A stretch of 41,130 nucleotides of DNA from contig CALBKH010000016.1 in NCBI GenBank assembly GCA_937892955.1, positions 1 through 41,130 of the forward strand, written 5' to 3'. A model generated the notes under the pieces. It was given only the letters and a program-made list of their open reading frames with translations. It was not told the origin of the DNA and searched no databases. Source of the DNA: an uncultured Alphaproteobacteria bacterium (lineage in GTDB: Bacteria > Pseudomonadota > Alphaproteobacteria > Rhizobiales > Ancalomicrobiaceae). This document shows positions 8,962-22,859 of the stretch, piece after piece (the first letter of the stretch is position 1; each line of letters begins with the position of its first letter). The position numbers were made by a program, and so were the translations under genes.

Positions 8962-8989
8962 AGCCTAAACCTTGTGCAGCGCAGCGCAA
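8962..8989 (-). promoter_or_regulatory. candidate promoter of the transglutaminase/ATP-grasp cluster
   Basis: On the minus strand a TTGCGC box (8984-8989) lies 16 bases from a TAGGCT box (8962-8967), about 38 bases before the DUF2126 start codon at 8924. The boxes fit a weak housekeeping promoter of alphaproteobacteria. This is pattern matching only; no operator is evident. Confidence 0.3.
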
Positions 8990-9048
8990 GACCATTGGTG
9001 CGGAACGCGGTTCGTCGTTCGACGTAGGCGCGGCGCGTGCAACGAAGA

Positions 9049-9075
9049 AGCCCCGGAACCTTGGGTTCCGGGGCT
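9049..9075 (-). terminator. rho-independent terminator after leuB
   Basis: A perfect 12-bp stem (AGCCCCGGAACC at 9049-9060 with its complement at 9064-9075, loop TTG) lies 27 bases past the leuB stop. On the minus strand it is followed by TTCTTCG, a short T-rich tail. It also separates leuB from the promoter of the downstream cluster. Confidence 0.8.
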
Positions 9076-9101
9076 CGTGTAGTCTCGGATGAACGGGAGG
9101 C

Positions 9102-10214
9102 TCACGCCGACAGCCGGTCCAGCGCCGCGACGATGGCCGTGCCCATCTCGGTGGTCGAGACGGTGTTCTCGCCCGGCTTGGCGATGTCGGCGGTGCGGAC
9201 GCCCGAGCCGAGCACGTCGGAGATCGCCTTGTCGAGCAGGTCGGCGGCGTCGCCGAGGCCGAGCGAATAGCGCAGCGCCATGGCGAAGGAGCCGATCATG
9301 GCGATCGGGTTGGCGAGGCCGCGGCCGGCGATGTCCGGGGCGGAGCCGTGCACCGGCTCGTAGAGCGACTTGCGCTTGCCCGTCGCCGCGTCCGGCGCGC
9401 CGAGCGAGGCCGACGGCAGCATGCCGAGCGAGCCGGTCAGCATGGCGGCCACGTCGGAGAGGATGTCGCCGAACAGGTTGTCGCAGACGATGACGTCGTA
9501 CTGCTTCGGCCGGCGGACGAGCTGCATGGCGCAGTTGTCGGCGAGCACGTGCTCGAGCTCGACGTCGGCGTATTCCGCCGCGCCGACCTTCGACACCACC
9601 TGCTTCCACAGCACGCCGGACTTCATCACGTTGTGCTTCTCGGCCGAAGAGACCTTGTTGCGGCGGGTCTTGGCGAGGTCGAAGGCGACGCGAGCGATGC
9701 GCTCGATCTCGTGGGTGGTGTAGACCTGGGTGTCGACGGCGCGCTTCTCGCCGTTCTCCAGCGTCACGATCTCCTTCGGCTCGCCGAAATAGACGCCGCC
9801 GGTCAGCTCGCGCACGATCAGGATGTCGAGGCCCTCGACCAGCTCGGGCTTCAAGGACGAGGCAGAGGCGAGCGCCGGATAGCAGATCGCCGGGCGCAGG
9901 TTGGCGAACAGGCCGAGGTCCTTCCTGAGACGCAGCAGGCCGGCTTCGGGGCGCACCTCGTAGGGCACGTCCGCCCACTTCGGCCCACCGACCGCGCCGA
10001 ACAGCACCGCGTCGGCCGCCTGGGCGAGCGCCATGTCGCTCTCCGAGATCGCCTTGCCGTGGGCGTCGTAGGCCGAACCGCCGACGAGGCCGCTCTCGGT
10101 CTCGAACTTGGCCACGCCCCGCTTCTCGAACCAGCCGAGCACCTCCTTCACCTGGATCATGATCTCCGGACCGATGCCGTCGCCGGGAAGAAGGAAGAGA
10201 TTGAAGGAGGCCAT
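9102..10214 (-). CDS. leuB: 3-isopropylmalate dehydrogenase
   Basis: 370-residue cytoplasmic enzyme of leucine biosynthesis. It oxidises and decarboxylates 3-isopropylmalate to 2-oxoisocaproate with NAD+ and a divalent metal. It opens with FNLFLLPGDGIGPEIM, the usual N-terminus of the family. Substrate- and metal-binding segments are visible: the R-rich loop RLRKDLGLFANLRP, YDVIVCDNLFGDILSD with the metal-binding aspartates, and EPVHGSAPDIAGRGLANPIAM near the C-terminus. The open frame extends upstream to 10376, but the ATG at 10214 (MASFN) gives the normal family length and has AGGAG-like bases before it. The gene is monocistronic here, ending at a strong terminator, and is divergent from the DsrE gene; the 188-base divergent gap must hold both promoters. 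Confidence 0.97.
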   Translation of the reverse strand: MASFNLFLLPGDGIGPEIMIQVKEVLGWFEKRGVAKFETESGLVGGSAYDAHGKAISESDMALAQAADAVLFGAVGGPKWADVPYEVRPEAGLLRLRKDLGLFANLRPAICYPALASASSLKPELVEGLDILIVRELTGGVYFGEPKEIVTLENGEKRAVDTQVYTTHEIERIARVAFDLAKTRRNKVSSAEKHNVMKSGVLWKQVVSKVGAAEYADVELEHVLADNCAMQLVRRPKQYDVIVCDNLFGDILSDVAAMLTGSLGMLPSASLGAPDAATGKRKSLYEPVHGSAPDIAGRGLANPIAMIGSFAMALRYSLGLGDAADLLDKAISDVLGSGVRTADIAKPGENTVSTTEMGTAIVAALDRLSA

Positions 10215-10402
10215 GGGCGGAAATCCCGTTCGAAGTGACAAGGAGGCGCGCTCGCGCGGCCTCCCTTTACCAAGACGCGACTTCCTCGGCAACGACCGGC
10301 CGACCCGGCACGCCGCTCGCACCACGAGCGGGACAATCGCACCGGATGTTTCGAAAAGAGACACTTTCCGGACCAAGAAGACATCGATCGACGGAGAAGC
10401 CC

Positions 10403-10915
10403 ATGTCCACCCTGACGAGCCGTTTCGATGCGAAACTCCTCGCCGTCGTGGCGATCGCCATGGTCATCGCGGTGGCCGGCTGGGAAGGCTGGCGGCTCAC
10501 CGCCCGCGGCGCCCCGGTGAACGTCCCCAAGGTGGTGACCGACTTCGGCCACCAGAAGGTGATCTATCACCTGACCGAGAGCGGCGGTTACCTCGGCAGC
10601 AAGTACCGCAACTGGGTCGGCAACATGGAGAACCACTTCGCCGCGGTCGAGCCCGACCAACTCGATCTGGTGGTGGTGATGAACGGCGACGGCGTCGACC
10701 TGCTCACCTACGCCAAGGGCGACGAGAAGCTCGCCGCCCGCATCGACGCGTTGAAGGCCAAGGGCGCCCGCTTCCTCGTCTGCCGCAACACCCTGATCTC
10801 GCGCCGCATCGAGCCGGCCGACCTCCACGGCCTGAAGACCGAAGATCTGATCGGCGCCGGTGTCGCCCAGATCGCCCTGCTGGAGCGCCAGGGTTACGGC
10901 TATCTGAAGCCCTGA
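10403..10915 (+). CDS. membrane-anchored DsrE/DsrF-like protein
   Basis: 170-residue protein with one N-terminal membrane span (about 11-30, KLLAVVAIAMVIAVAG) and a soluble DsrE-like domain (about 43-170). The motif GARFLVCRNTL with Cys127 corresponds to the cysteine position of DsrE/YchN-type folds, which carry or sense sulfur in some members. The start at 10403 is chosen because it gives a normal signal anchor and follows GGAGAAG; the open frame runs back to 10235. It stands alone between divergent leuB and converging carbonic anhydrase. The substrate is unknown, and an outside-facing DsrE domain is suggested by the anchor, not shown. Confidence 0.8.
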   Translation: MSTLTSRFDAKLLAVVAIAMVIAVAGWEGWRLTARGAPVNVPKVVTDFGHQKVIYHLTESGGYLGSKYRNWVGNMENHFAAVEPDQLDLVVVMNGDGVDLLTYAKGDEKLAARIDALKAKGARFLVCRNTLISRRIEPADLHGLKTEDLIGAGVAQIALLERQGYGYLKP

Positions 10916-10968
10916 GACGAGGCCGGGCGCGACCGCCGCCGCGACGAGGGGGACGCCCTCCGTCGGCG

Positions 10969-11616
10969 TCAGCCGGTCTCGCCGGTCTCCAACCGATCCC
11001 AGCTGCCGGTCGCCTCGTCGAGCACGTGCAACTCGCCGAGGCCGATGTCGAACCACACCCCGTGGAGCTTCAGCCGCCCGAGCATCTCCAGCGCCCGCAC
11101 GCAGGGAAACGTCCTGAGGTTCTCCAACGAATTGGCGATCGACAGGTGTTCGAGCCGATGCTGGCGCTCCGACGGCTCGGCGATGTCCTCGCAACGGCAG
11201 GCCTCGACCGGCTTCTCCAGCAGCGAGATCCACTTGCCGATGAAGTCGCCGGGCGACAGCGGCGAGCCGCCCTCCTTCAGCGCCGCGGCGATGCCACCGC
11301 ACCGGCCGTGGCCCATCACCACGACGTGCTCGACCTCGAGCCCCATCAATCCGAATTCGAGCGCCGCCGAGGTGCCGTGATACTCGCCGTCGGGCGCATA
11401 GGGCGGCACCAGGTTGGCGACGTTGCGCACCACGAAGAGTTCACCCGGCGAGGAGTCGAAGATCAGCTCCGGCGCGGCGCGGCTGTCGCAACAGGCGACG
11501 ACCATCACCTTCGGCCGTTGGCCGGTCTCCGCCAGGAGGCGATAGCGATCGTTCTCCGACTGATAGCGGCCGGAACGGAAGGCGGCGTAACCCTTCAACA
11601 GGCGGTCGGGAAGCAT
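10969..11616 (-). CDS. beta-class carbonic anhydrase
   Basis: 215-residue zinc enzyme interconverting CO2 and bicarbonate. The zinc ligands and activating pair of the beta class are visible: Cys42, Asp44 and Arg46 in ACCDSRA, and His103 and Cys106 in MGHGRCGG. The length is normal. It probably supplies bicarbonate for carboxylases, as in other bacteria. The start ATG lies 26 bases after the stop of the dehydratase gene on the same strand, so the two may be co-transcribed, although no functional link is obvious. Members are variously named can, cynT or cah; without a tree I leave the symbol empty. Confidence 0.95.
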   Translation of the reverse strand: MLPDRLLKGYAAFRSGRYQSENDRYRLLAETGQRPKVMVVACCDSRAAPELIFDSSPGELFVVRNVANLVPPYAPDGEYHGTSAALEFGLMGLEVEHVVVMGHGRCGGIAAALKEGGSPLSPGDFIGKWISLLEKPVEACRCEDIAEPSERQHRLEHLSIANSLENLRTFPCVRALEMLGRLKLHGVWFDIGLGELHVLDEATGSWDRLETGETG

Positions 11617-11642
11617 GTGGGTCTCTCTCGGTCACGAGGGGG

Positions 11643-12602
11643 TCACGGGGCCAGTGCCGCCAGGGCGGCGAGATCGACGTTGCCGCCGCACACCAGAACG
11701 CCGACGCGTTCGCCCCGCGCCGGCCGATAGGCGCCGGAAAGGAGCGCGGCGAGCGCCGCCGCACCTCCCGGTTCGGCGGCGATGCGCAGGCTCTTCCACA
11801 ACCGCCGTTGCGCCTCGACGATAGCGCTGTCGGGCACCAGCACCGACTGGTCGACATGGGTCGAGGCGATCATGTGGACGAGGTCGCCGACCCGCTTGGC
11901 GCCGAGACTGTCGACGGCGATCGATTCCACCTCGACGTCGACCGGCCGCCCGGCGGCGAGCGCCGCATGAAGGGCCGAGGAGCCGCGCGGCTCGACCGCC
12001 ACCACCTTGGTCCGCCCGGCGAACCACAGCGCGATCCCGGCGACGAGGCCGCCGCCCCCGGCGGCGACCAGAACCGTGTCGAGGCCGTCCGCGGCGTCCT
12101 CCTCCCACTCGAGCCCGACGCTGCCCTGGGCGGCGATCGTATAGGGGCTGTCGTAGGGGTGGACGACGAGGGCGCCGCTCTCGCGGGCGTAGGCCTCCGA
12201 CAACAGCGCCGCATCGGCGTAGCGCTCACCCGCCACCACCACCTCGGCGCCGTAGGAACGGATGCGATCGACCTTCACCGGGCTCGACACCGTCGGCACG
12301 AAGATGCGGGCGCGATGCCCGAGACAGGCCGCCGCATAGGCCACCGCCGCCCCGTGATTGCCGCCCGAAGCCGCGGTCACCCCGGTCTTCGGCACCTGAC
12401 GGGCGAGAAGATTGTTGAAGGCGCCGCGGCTCTTGAACGAGCCGGTGTGCTGGAACAGTTCGAGCTTGAGGCTCACCGGTTCGGCGAGACCGAAGGCCGC
12501 GCCCTCGACGCTCATCACCGGTGTGTGGCGCACGTGCGGGCGGATACGGGCGAGAGCCGCTTCGACGGCGGACGGACTGAGCGCTTCGGCCAATCTCGAC
12601 AC
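11643..12602 (-). CDS. PLP-dependent threonine/serine dehydratase
   Basis: 319-residue fold-type II pyridoxal-phosphate enzyme. Lys57 in HTGSFKSRGAFNN is the expected Schiff-base lysine. The phosphate- and substrate-binding loops are ASGGNHGAAVAYAA and the tetraglycine AAGGGGLVAG. It lacks the C-terminal ACT regulatory domain of biosynthetic IlvA, so it is closer to catabolic threonine dehydratase, serine racemase or the EutB-like enzymes of ectoine degradation. The reaction is likely deamination of threonine or serine to a 2-oxo acid. It precedes the carbonic anhydrase on the same strand. Exact substrate is not decided by sequence. Confidence 0.88.
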   Translation of the reverse strand: MSRLAEALSPSAVEAALARIRPHVRHTPVMSVEGAAFGLAEPVSLKLELFQHTGSFKSRGAFNNLLARQVPKTGVTAASGGNHGAAVAYAAACLGHRARIFVPTVSSPVKVDRIRSYGAEVVVAGERYADAALLSEAYARESGALVVHPYDSPYTIAAQGSVGLEWEEDAADGLDTVLVAAGGGGLVAGIALWFAGRTKVVAVEPRGSSALHAALAAGRPVDVEVESIAVDSLGAKRVGDLVHMIASTHVDQSVLVPDSAIVEAQRRLWKSLRIAAEPGGAAALAALLSGAYRPARGERVGVLVCGGNVDLAALAALAP

Positions 12603-12910
12603 CTCCCTGTCTCGCCATCACGGCGATGCGCCTTTCGCATATCGGATCCCGATCGCTTCGCCAAGACCGCGCCGCGTCGCGAAATCGCAATGCAACATTC
12701 CACGCCACCGACGAACACCGACAACACGACCGGATACCGCGGTTTTCGCGACGGCCGGCCGATCGATGGACGGATCACTTGCTGCGGAATTTATGCTGCA
12801 TTGCAGCAAACCCCTTTCGCTCCCGCCTCGCAAAGGTTATCTAGGAAAGGATTTTCGGCCGCCCACCGCCACCCGGAGCGGGACGAGCCGAGATCTTCGG
12901 AGACGCTCGC
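12603..12910. other. 308-base divergent intergenic region with PhaR-type palindrome
   Basis: This gap lies between the start of the dehydratase gene (minus) and the phasin-like gene (plus), so it should hold promoters for both. It is relatively AT-rich in the middle. The only distinct sequence signal is a perfect 15-bp palindrome at 12795-12809, described separately. No RNA gene or clear hairpin terminator was seen. GGAGA at 12899-12903 is a plausible ribosome site for the ATG at 12911. Confidence 0.6.
12795..12809. promoter_or_regulatory. TGC-rich palindrome, candidate PhaR operator
   Basis: TGCTGCATTGCAGCA is a perfect palindrome around a central T. Its core, CTGC-ATT-GCAG at 12797-12807, fits the CTGC-N3-GCAG form reported for the polyhydroxyalkanoate regulator PhaR in Paracoccus and Rhodobacter. 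A half-site-like TTGCTGC lies about 10 bases upstream. The match is to remembered consensus, and the regulated gene would be the phasin-like gene at 12911. Confidence 0.5.
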
Positions 12911-13306
12911 ATGCCCCTGCGCCTGCTCCAACCGCTACTCGGAACCACCTCGCTCGGCATGGCCGGCGTGTGGGAAGCGATGGGCGAGATCGCCCGCCTG
13001 TCGCCGATGGTGATCGCGCTCAGGACCGACGCGGCGCTCGCCGCGCTCGCCGATCCGAAGTCGGCGCCGGCCGGCGAACCGGTGCGGATGGTCGCCGAGA
13101 AGTTCGACGCGCTGGCCCAGAGCACCGTCGCCGCCACGCTCGAGGCGGGCCTCACCGTCGGCCGCAGCATGACCGAACGGCGTCTGCCGGTCGACGCCGC
13201 CTTCCGCGTCGCCACCGCCGCGCTCGAGCCGATCCGCGGCCGCCTGCGCGACAACGTCCGCCGCCTCGGCGCCGGCCGCATCGAGCCCGGCACCGGCGGC
13301 GAATGA
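12911..13306 (+). CDS. small helical protein, possibly phasin-like
   Basis: 131-residue protein without signal peptide or clear membrane span. It is rich in Ala, Leu, Arg and Glu and looks mostly helical, with amphipathic stretches such as GVWEAMGEIARLSPMVIALR (18-37) and a heptad-like middle (AEKFDALAQSTVAATLEAGL). I do not recognise a defined family. Size, helix content and alanine richness resemble phasins, proteins that coat polyhydroxyalkanoate granules, and the PhaR-type palindrome about 100 bases upstream points the same way. Both arguments are weak alone. Its stop codon overlaps an ATG (ATGA at 13303-13306) that opens a small frame through the 27-bp tandem repeat. Confidence 0.75.
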   Translation: MPLRLLQPLLGTTSLGMAGVWEAMGEIARLSPMVIALRTDAALAALADPKSAPAGEPVRMVAEKFDALAQSTVAATLEAGLTVGRSMTERRLPVDAAFRVATAALEPIRGRLRDNVRRLGAGRIEPGTGGE

Positions 13307-13554
13307 GCCCCGCCGCGCACCGTAGACCGCGAATTCACCCGCCGCGGCCGCTCGCCGAAGCGCCCCATACGACCCCGGGCGGCGAGACGCCCCATACGAC
13401 CCTCGGCGGCGAGCCGCCCCAATCGACCCCCGGCGGCGAAGCCGCTCCATACGACCGAAGTCGCAGAGCCGTCGCTTTGACTTCCCCCCACCCGATCGCT
13501 ACCTCCCTTGCCGACCGAAACTGCCGCGAACGGCGCTCGGTCGTCCGGGGTTGA
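13303..13554 (+). CDS. doubtful small ORF with a nine-residue repeat
   Basis: An 83-codon frame starts at an ATG overlapping the preceding stop (ATGA) and ends at TGA 13552-13554, 16 bases before zapE. It carries three to four copies of a nine-residue unit like PHTTPGGEx, because the 27-bp DNA repeat is in register with codons. The rest is Arg- and Pro-rich and resembles a translated GC-rich spacer. The ATGA coupling favours translation; the composition argues against a conserved protein. Confidence 0.2.
   Translation: MSPAAHRRPRIHPPRPLAEAPHTTPGGETPHTTLGGEPPQSTPGGEAAPYDRSRRAVALTSPHPIATSLADRNCRERRSVVRG
13361..13468. repeat. 27-bp tandem repeat, about 3.5 copies
   Basis: Units run 13361-13387, 13388-13414, 13415-13441 and a degenerate fourth at 13442-13468. 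Each contains CCATACGACC (CAATCGACC in unit 3) followed by a GGCGGCGA block. The first two copies differ by only a few bases, so the array is recent or maintained. It lies between the phasin-like gene and zapE. The period equals nine codons. Confidence 0.9.
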
Positions 13555-13570
13555 GAGAGGGTCGCGCCCC

Positions 13571-14803
13571 ATGTCGCAGAGCGAGGACGAGAGCCGTACC
13601 GTCGTCGGGCGCTATCAGGCGCTGGTCGACACGCGCGCCATCGCCTACGACCCGCTCCAGGCCGAACTCGCCCGCCGCCTCGACGACCTCGATCGCGCCC
13701 TCGCCCAGTCCGATCTCGCCGCCAAGGGCTCGGCCCTCGGCTGGTTGTTCGGCCGTCGCGCGCCGAAACGCGAGACGCTGCGCGGTCTCTACGTCCACGG
13801 CGCCGTCGGCCGCGGCAAGACCATGTTGATGGATCTGTTCTTCGAGTGCTCGACGGTCGCGCGCAAGCGCCGGGCGCATTTCCACGCCTTCATGGCCGAC
13901 ACCCAGGACCGTATCCATCGCGCCCGCCGCGCCATCCTCGACGGCCGGCGCCAGGGCAACGATCCGATCGCCCCCGTCGCCGAAGAGATCGCCGCCGAGA
14001 CGCGCCTGCTCTGCTTCGACGAGTTCGCCGTCTACGACATCGCCGACGCGATGATCCTCGGCCGGCTGTTCCAGAAGCTCTTCGAACTCGGCGTGGTGGT
14101 GGTCGCCACTTCCAACGTGGCGCCGCAGCGCCTCTACTGGGGCGGCCTCAACCGCGCCCTGTTCCTGCCCTTCGTCGACCTCCTCGGCCGCCACACCGAC
14201 GTCTTCGAACTCCTCTCGCCCAACGACTACCGCCTGACCAAGACGGAAGGCGACGAGGTCTGGCGCATGCCGCTCGGCGCCGTCACCGACGCGGCGATGG
14301 AGGAGGAGTGGTTCCGCCTCACCGGCCACCGTCCGACCCCGCCCGAGGCCATTCCCTTCCGCGGCCGCGCCATCGACATTCCCGCCGCCGCCGCCGGCCA
14401 CGCCCGCTTCCACTTCCGCGACCTGTGCGACAAACCGCTGTCCGCCGCCGACTTCGTCCAGATCGCTCGCCGTTACCACACGGTGATGATCGAGGGCGTG
14501 CCGGTGCTCGGCCCCGACCGGCGCAATGCCGTGAAGCGACTGATCAACCTCGTCGACGCCCTCTACGACTGCCGGGTCAAGATCGTCGTCTCTGCCGCCG
14601 CCGAGCCGGCGGCGCTGTGGACCGACACCGACGGTACCGAGAGTTTCGAGTTCGCCCGCACCGTCTCCCGCCTCACCGAGATGCGCTCGCACGAATACGC
14701 CCGGACCCTCCACGGCACCGGCGACGGCGCCCTCGCCCACGACGAACCGGACACGTCGGAGGAAGATCCGGACGATGCGGTGCGGCAAGCGTCCGACACA
14801 TGA
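13571..14803 (+). CDS. zapE: cell division protein ZapE (AFG1-like ATPase)
   Basis: 410-residue P-loop ATPase of the ZapE/AFG1 family, which in E. coli associates with the FtsZ ring and in mitochondria acts as an AAA-like chaperone. Walker A is GAVGRGKT (77-84, Lys83) and Walker B is LLCFDEF (Asp150, Glu151). The sensor region VVVATSNVAPQRLYWGGLNR and the C-terminal FARTVSRLTEMRSHEY segment are typical of the family. The ATG at 13571 is preferred over an upstream in-frame ATG at 13508, as it opens the conserved N-terminus (VVGRYQALVD). In many alphaproteobacteria it directly precedes mdh, as here, with a 160-base gap that can hold the mdh promoter. Confidence 0.93.
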   Translation: MSQSEDESRTVVGRYQALVDTRAIAYDPLQAELARRLDDLDRALAQSDLAAKGSALGWLFGRRAPKRETLRGLYVHGAVGRGKTMLMDLFFECSTVARKRRAHFHAFMADTQDRIHRARRAILDGRRQGNDPIAPVAEEIAAETRLLCFDEFAVYDIADAMILGRLFQKLFELGVVVVATSNVAPQRLYWGGLNRALFLPFVDLLGRHTDVFELLSPNDYRLTKTEGDEVWRMPLGAVTDAAMEEEWFRLTGHRPTPPEAIPFRGRAIDIPAAAAGHARFHFRDLCDKPLSAADFVQIARRYHTVMIEGVPVLGPDRRNAVKRLINLVDALYDCRVKIVVSAAAEPAALWTDTDGTESFEFARTVSRLTEMRSHEYARTLHGTGDGALAHDEPDTSEEDPDDAVRQASDT

Positions 14804-14963
14804 AATCTCTTGCGAATTTGCGCGGAAAATGCCGTTTTTCTTAGCCTTTTTGCGATGCGAAATAAACCTTCGGCCGACTTGCACCCCCGTCCGGAACGGA
14901 GTATCGAACCGCACGACAGGATGTCGCACCGACCTCCAATTGACGTGAAGGGAAACCTCTGAA

Positions 14964-15926
14964 ATGGCGCGTAAGAAGATCGCCCTCATCGGCGCGGGTC
15001 AGATCGGTGGCACGCTCGCTCATCTCGCCGGTCTCAAGGAACTCGGCGACATCGTGCTGTTCGACATCGTCGACGGCGTTCCGCAGGGCAAGGCCCTCGA
15101 CATCGCCGAGTCCTCCCCCGTCGACGGCTTCGACGCCGGCTTCTCCGGCGCCTCTTCCTACGAGGCCATCGCCGGCGCCGACGTCATCATCGTCACCGCC
15201 GGTGTGCCGCGTAAGCCCGGCATGAGCCGCGACGACCTGCTCGGCATCAACCTCTCCGTCATGGAGAAGGTCGGCGCCGGCATCAAGGAATTCGCCCCGA
15301 ACGCCTTCGTCATCTGCATCACCAACCCGCTCGACGCGATGGTGTGGGCGCTGCAGAAGTTCTCCGGCCTGCCGGCGAACAAGGTGGTCGGCATGGCCGG
15401 CGTGCTCGACAGCGCCCGCTTCCGCTACTTCCTCGCCGAAGAGACCGGCGTCTCCGTCAAGGACGTCCATGCCATGACCCTCGGCGGCCACGGCGACGAC
15501 ATGGTCCCGCTGGTGCGCTACTCGACCGTCGGCGGCGTGCCGCTGCCGGAACTGGTCAAGATGGGCTGGCTCACCCAGGAGAAGCTCGACGCCATCGTCG
15601 ACCGCACCCGCAAGGGCGGCGCCGAGATCGTCGGCCTGCTGAAGACCGGTTCGGCCTATTACGCCCCGGCCGCTTCCGCCATCGCCATGGCCGAGTCCTA
15701 CCTCAAGGACCAGAAGCGCATCCTGCCGGTCGCCGCCGAGCTGAACGGCGAGTACGGCCAGAAGAACCTCTACGTCGGCGTCCCCGCGCTGATCGGCTCG
15801 AACGGTGTCGAGAAGATCGTCGAGGTCTCCTTCGACGCCGCCGAGCAGGCGATGTTCGACAAGTCGGTCGCCGCGGTGACCGGCCTGATCGACGCCTGCA
15901 AGAAGATCCAGCCGGCGCTCGCCTGA
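14964..15926 (+). CDS. mdh: malate dehydrogenase (NAD, LDH-like type)
   Basis: 320-residue TCA-cycle enzyme oxidising malate to oxaloacetate with NAD+. The Rossmann loop GAGQIGG lies at 10-16. Substrate-binding Arg83 and Arg89 lie in VPRKPGMSR, Arg152 follows AGVLDSA, and His176 in LGGHGDD is the proton acceptor. Arg at position 83 is diagnostic for malate rather than lactate specificity. This is the lactate-dehydrogenase-like MDH typical of alphaproteobacteria. The ATG at 14964 follows GAAGGGAAA. It is the first gene of the mdh-sucCDAB-SDR-lpd run; the AT-rich 160 bases before it are the likely operon promoter region, though I cannot pick the boxes with confidence. Confidence 0.98.
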   Translation: MARKKIALIGAGQIGGTLAHLAGLKELGDIVLFDIVDGVPQGKALDIAESSPVDGFDAGFSGASSYEAIAGADVIIVTAGVPRKPGMSRDDLLGINLSVMEKVGAGIKEFAPNAFVICITNPLDAMVWALQKFSGLPANKVVGMAGVLDSARFRYFLAEETGVSVKDVHAMTLGGHGDDMVPLVRYSTVGGVPLPELVKMGWLTQEKLDAIVDRTRKGGAEIVGLLKTGSAYYAPAASAIAMAESYLKDQKRILPVAAELNGEYGQKNLYVGVPALIGSNGVEKIVEVSFDAAEQAMFDKSVAAVTGLIDACKKIQPALA

Positions 15927-15948
15927 GCCGCCGAAGCGAATGCATCCA

Positions 15949-15977
15949 CGGCGAGCGCCGCATGACGGTGCTCGCCG
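15949..15977 (+). other. intercistronic hairpin between mdh and sucC
   Basis: CGGCGAGC at 15949-15956 pairs perfectly with 15970-15977 over a 13-base loop, 23 bases after the mdh stop. No T-run follows, so it is more likely to stabilise or divide the transcript than to end it. The rest of the 225-base gap shows only a short TTCGATCGAA palindrome right after it. Confidence 0.45.
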
Positions 15978-16151
15978 GTTCGATCGAACGATGCGCGTGA
16001 GCGGGCCCAGATCCGCCACGTCCTCTCGGTGGGCCTCTCTCTCCGAGACGGTACTTTCCGCATCCCGGCCGCGACCGGACCCGGACCCGGGTTCGGCCGC
16101 GCAGCGGTTCCGGCAACCTCAGAAACCGAATTCTCGAGGCGAGACAGGGCG

Positions 16152-17348
<1,197 letters not shown>

Positions 17349-17352
17349 TCAG

Positions 17353-18237
<885 letters not shown>

Positions 18238-18242
18238 GTTCG

Positions 18243-18424
18243 ACGAGGGGAGCGGCGACGCTCCCCTCGTCCTTCGTCCCCGGACGAACGACGATCGGCT
18301 CCGACTTTCCCCGTGGGCTCGCCCCCACGGACCCGACGGCCGGAGCCGAGACGACATCCCGAGCGAGTTCGAAACCGCGGTCCGTGACGATCACGAATCG
18401 GTTCGATCCCGCCGCCCGAACCGA
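18243..18424 (+). other. structured spacer between sucD and sucA
   Basis: Four nested or successive stems are visible in the 267-base gap: a 12-bp stem (18243-18254 with 18259-18270, loop GCGA), a 6-bp stem with a CCCG loop (18273-18278 with 18283-18288), a 9-bp stem (18295-18303 with 18341-18349) enclosing a 7-bp hairpin (18311-18317 with 18324-18330), and an 8-bp hairpin (18398-18405 with 18417-18424). The first could act as a terminator or RNase barrier although it lacks a T-run. I do not recognise a known riboswitch. Confidence 0.6.
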
Positions 18425-18504
18425 CCGACCGGAAGACGGACGCCCCCGCGACGGGACGCGCCGACCCAGATCGAGGCGGAGCCCGAGAGGTTCCGAGACG
18501 CACC

Positions 18505-21480
<2,976 letters not shown>

Positions 21481-21554
21481 CGACTTCCGAGCTCGGTGAG
21501 GGTGTCCCACCCTCCCGGCCCCCGAAACACGATCCAGACGAAGAGACGACGATC

Positions 21555-22766
<1,212 letters not shown>

Positions 22767-22859
22767 TCGCACGAACGATCGGGGAGCCGCGGCCGGTTGA
22801 CGAAACCGCCGCGGTTCATCGTGTCGATGTGATGGTGGCGGGGGAGGTCGACGACGGTC

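Noticed and set aside
13361..13468. Tandem 27-bp units as a CRISPR array
   Set aside because: The units are directly adjacent with no unique spacers, and there are no cas genes nearby.
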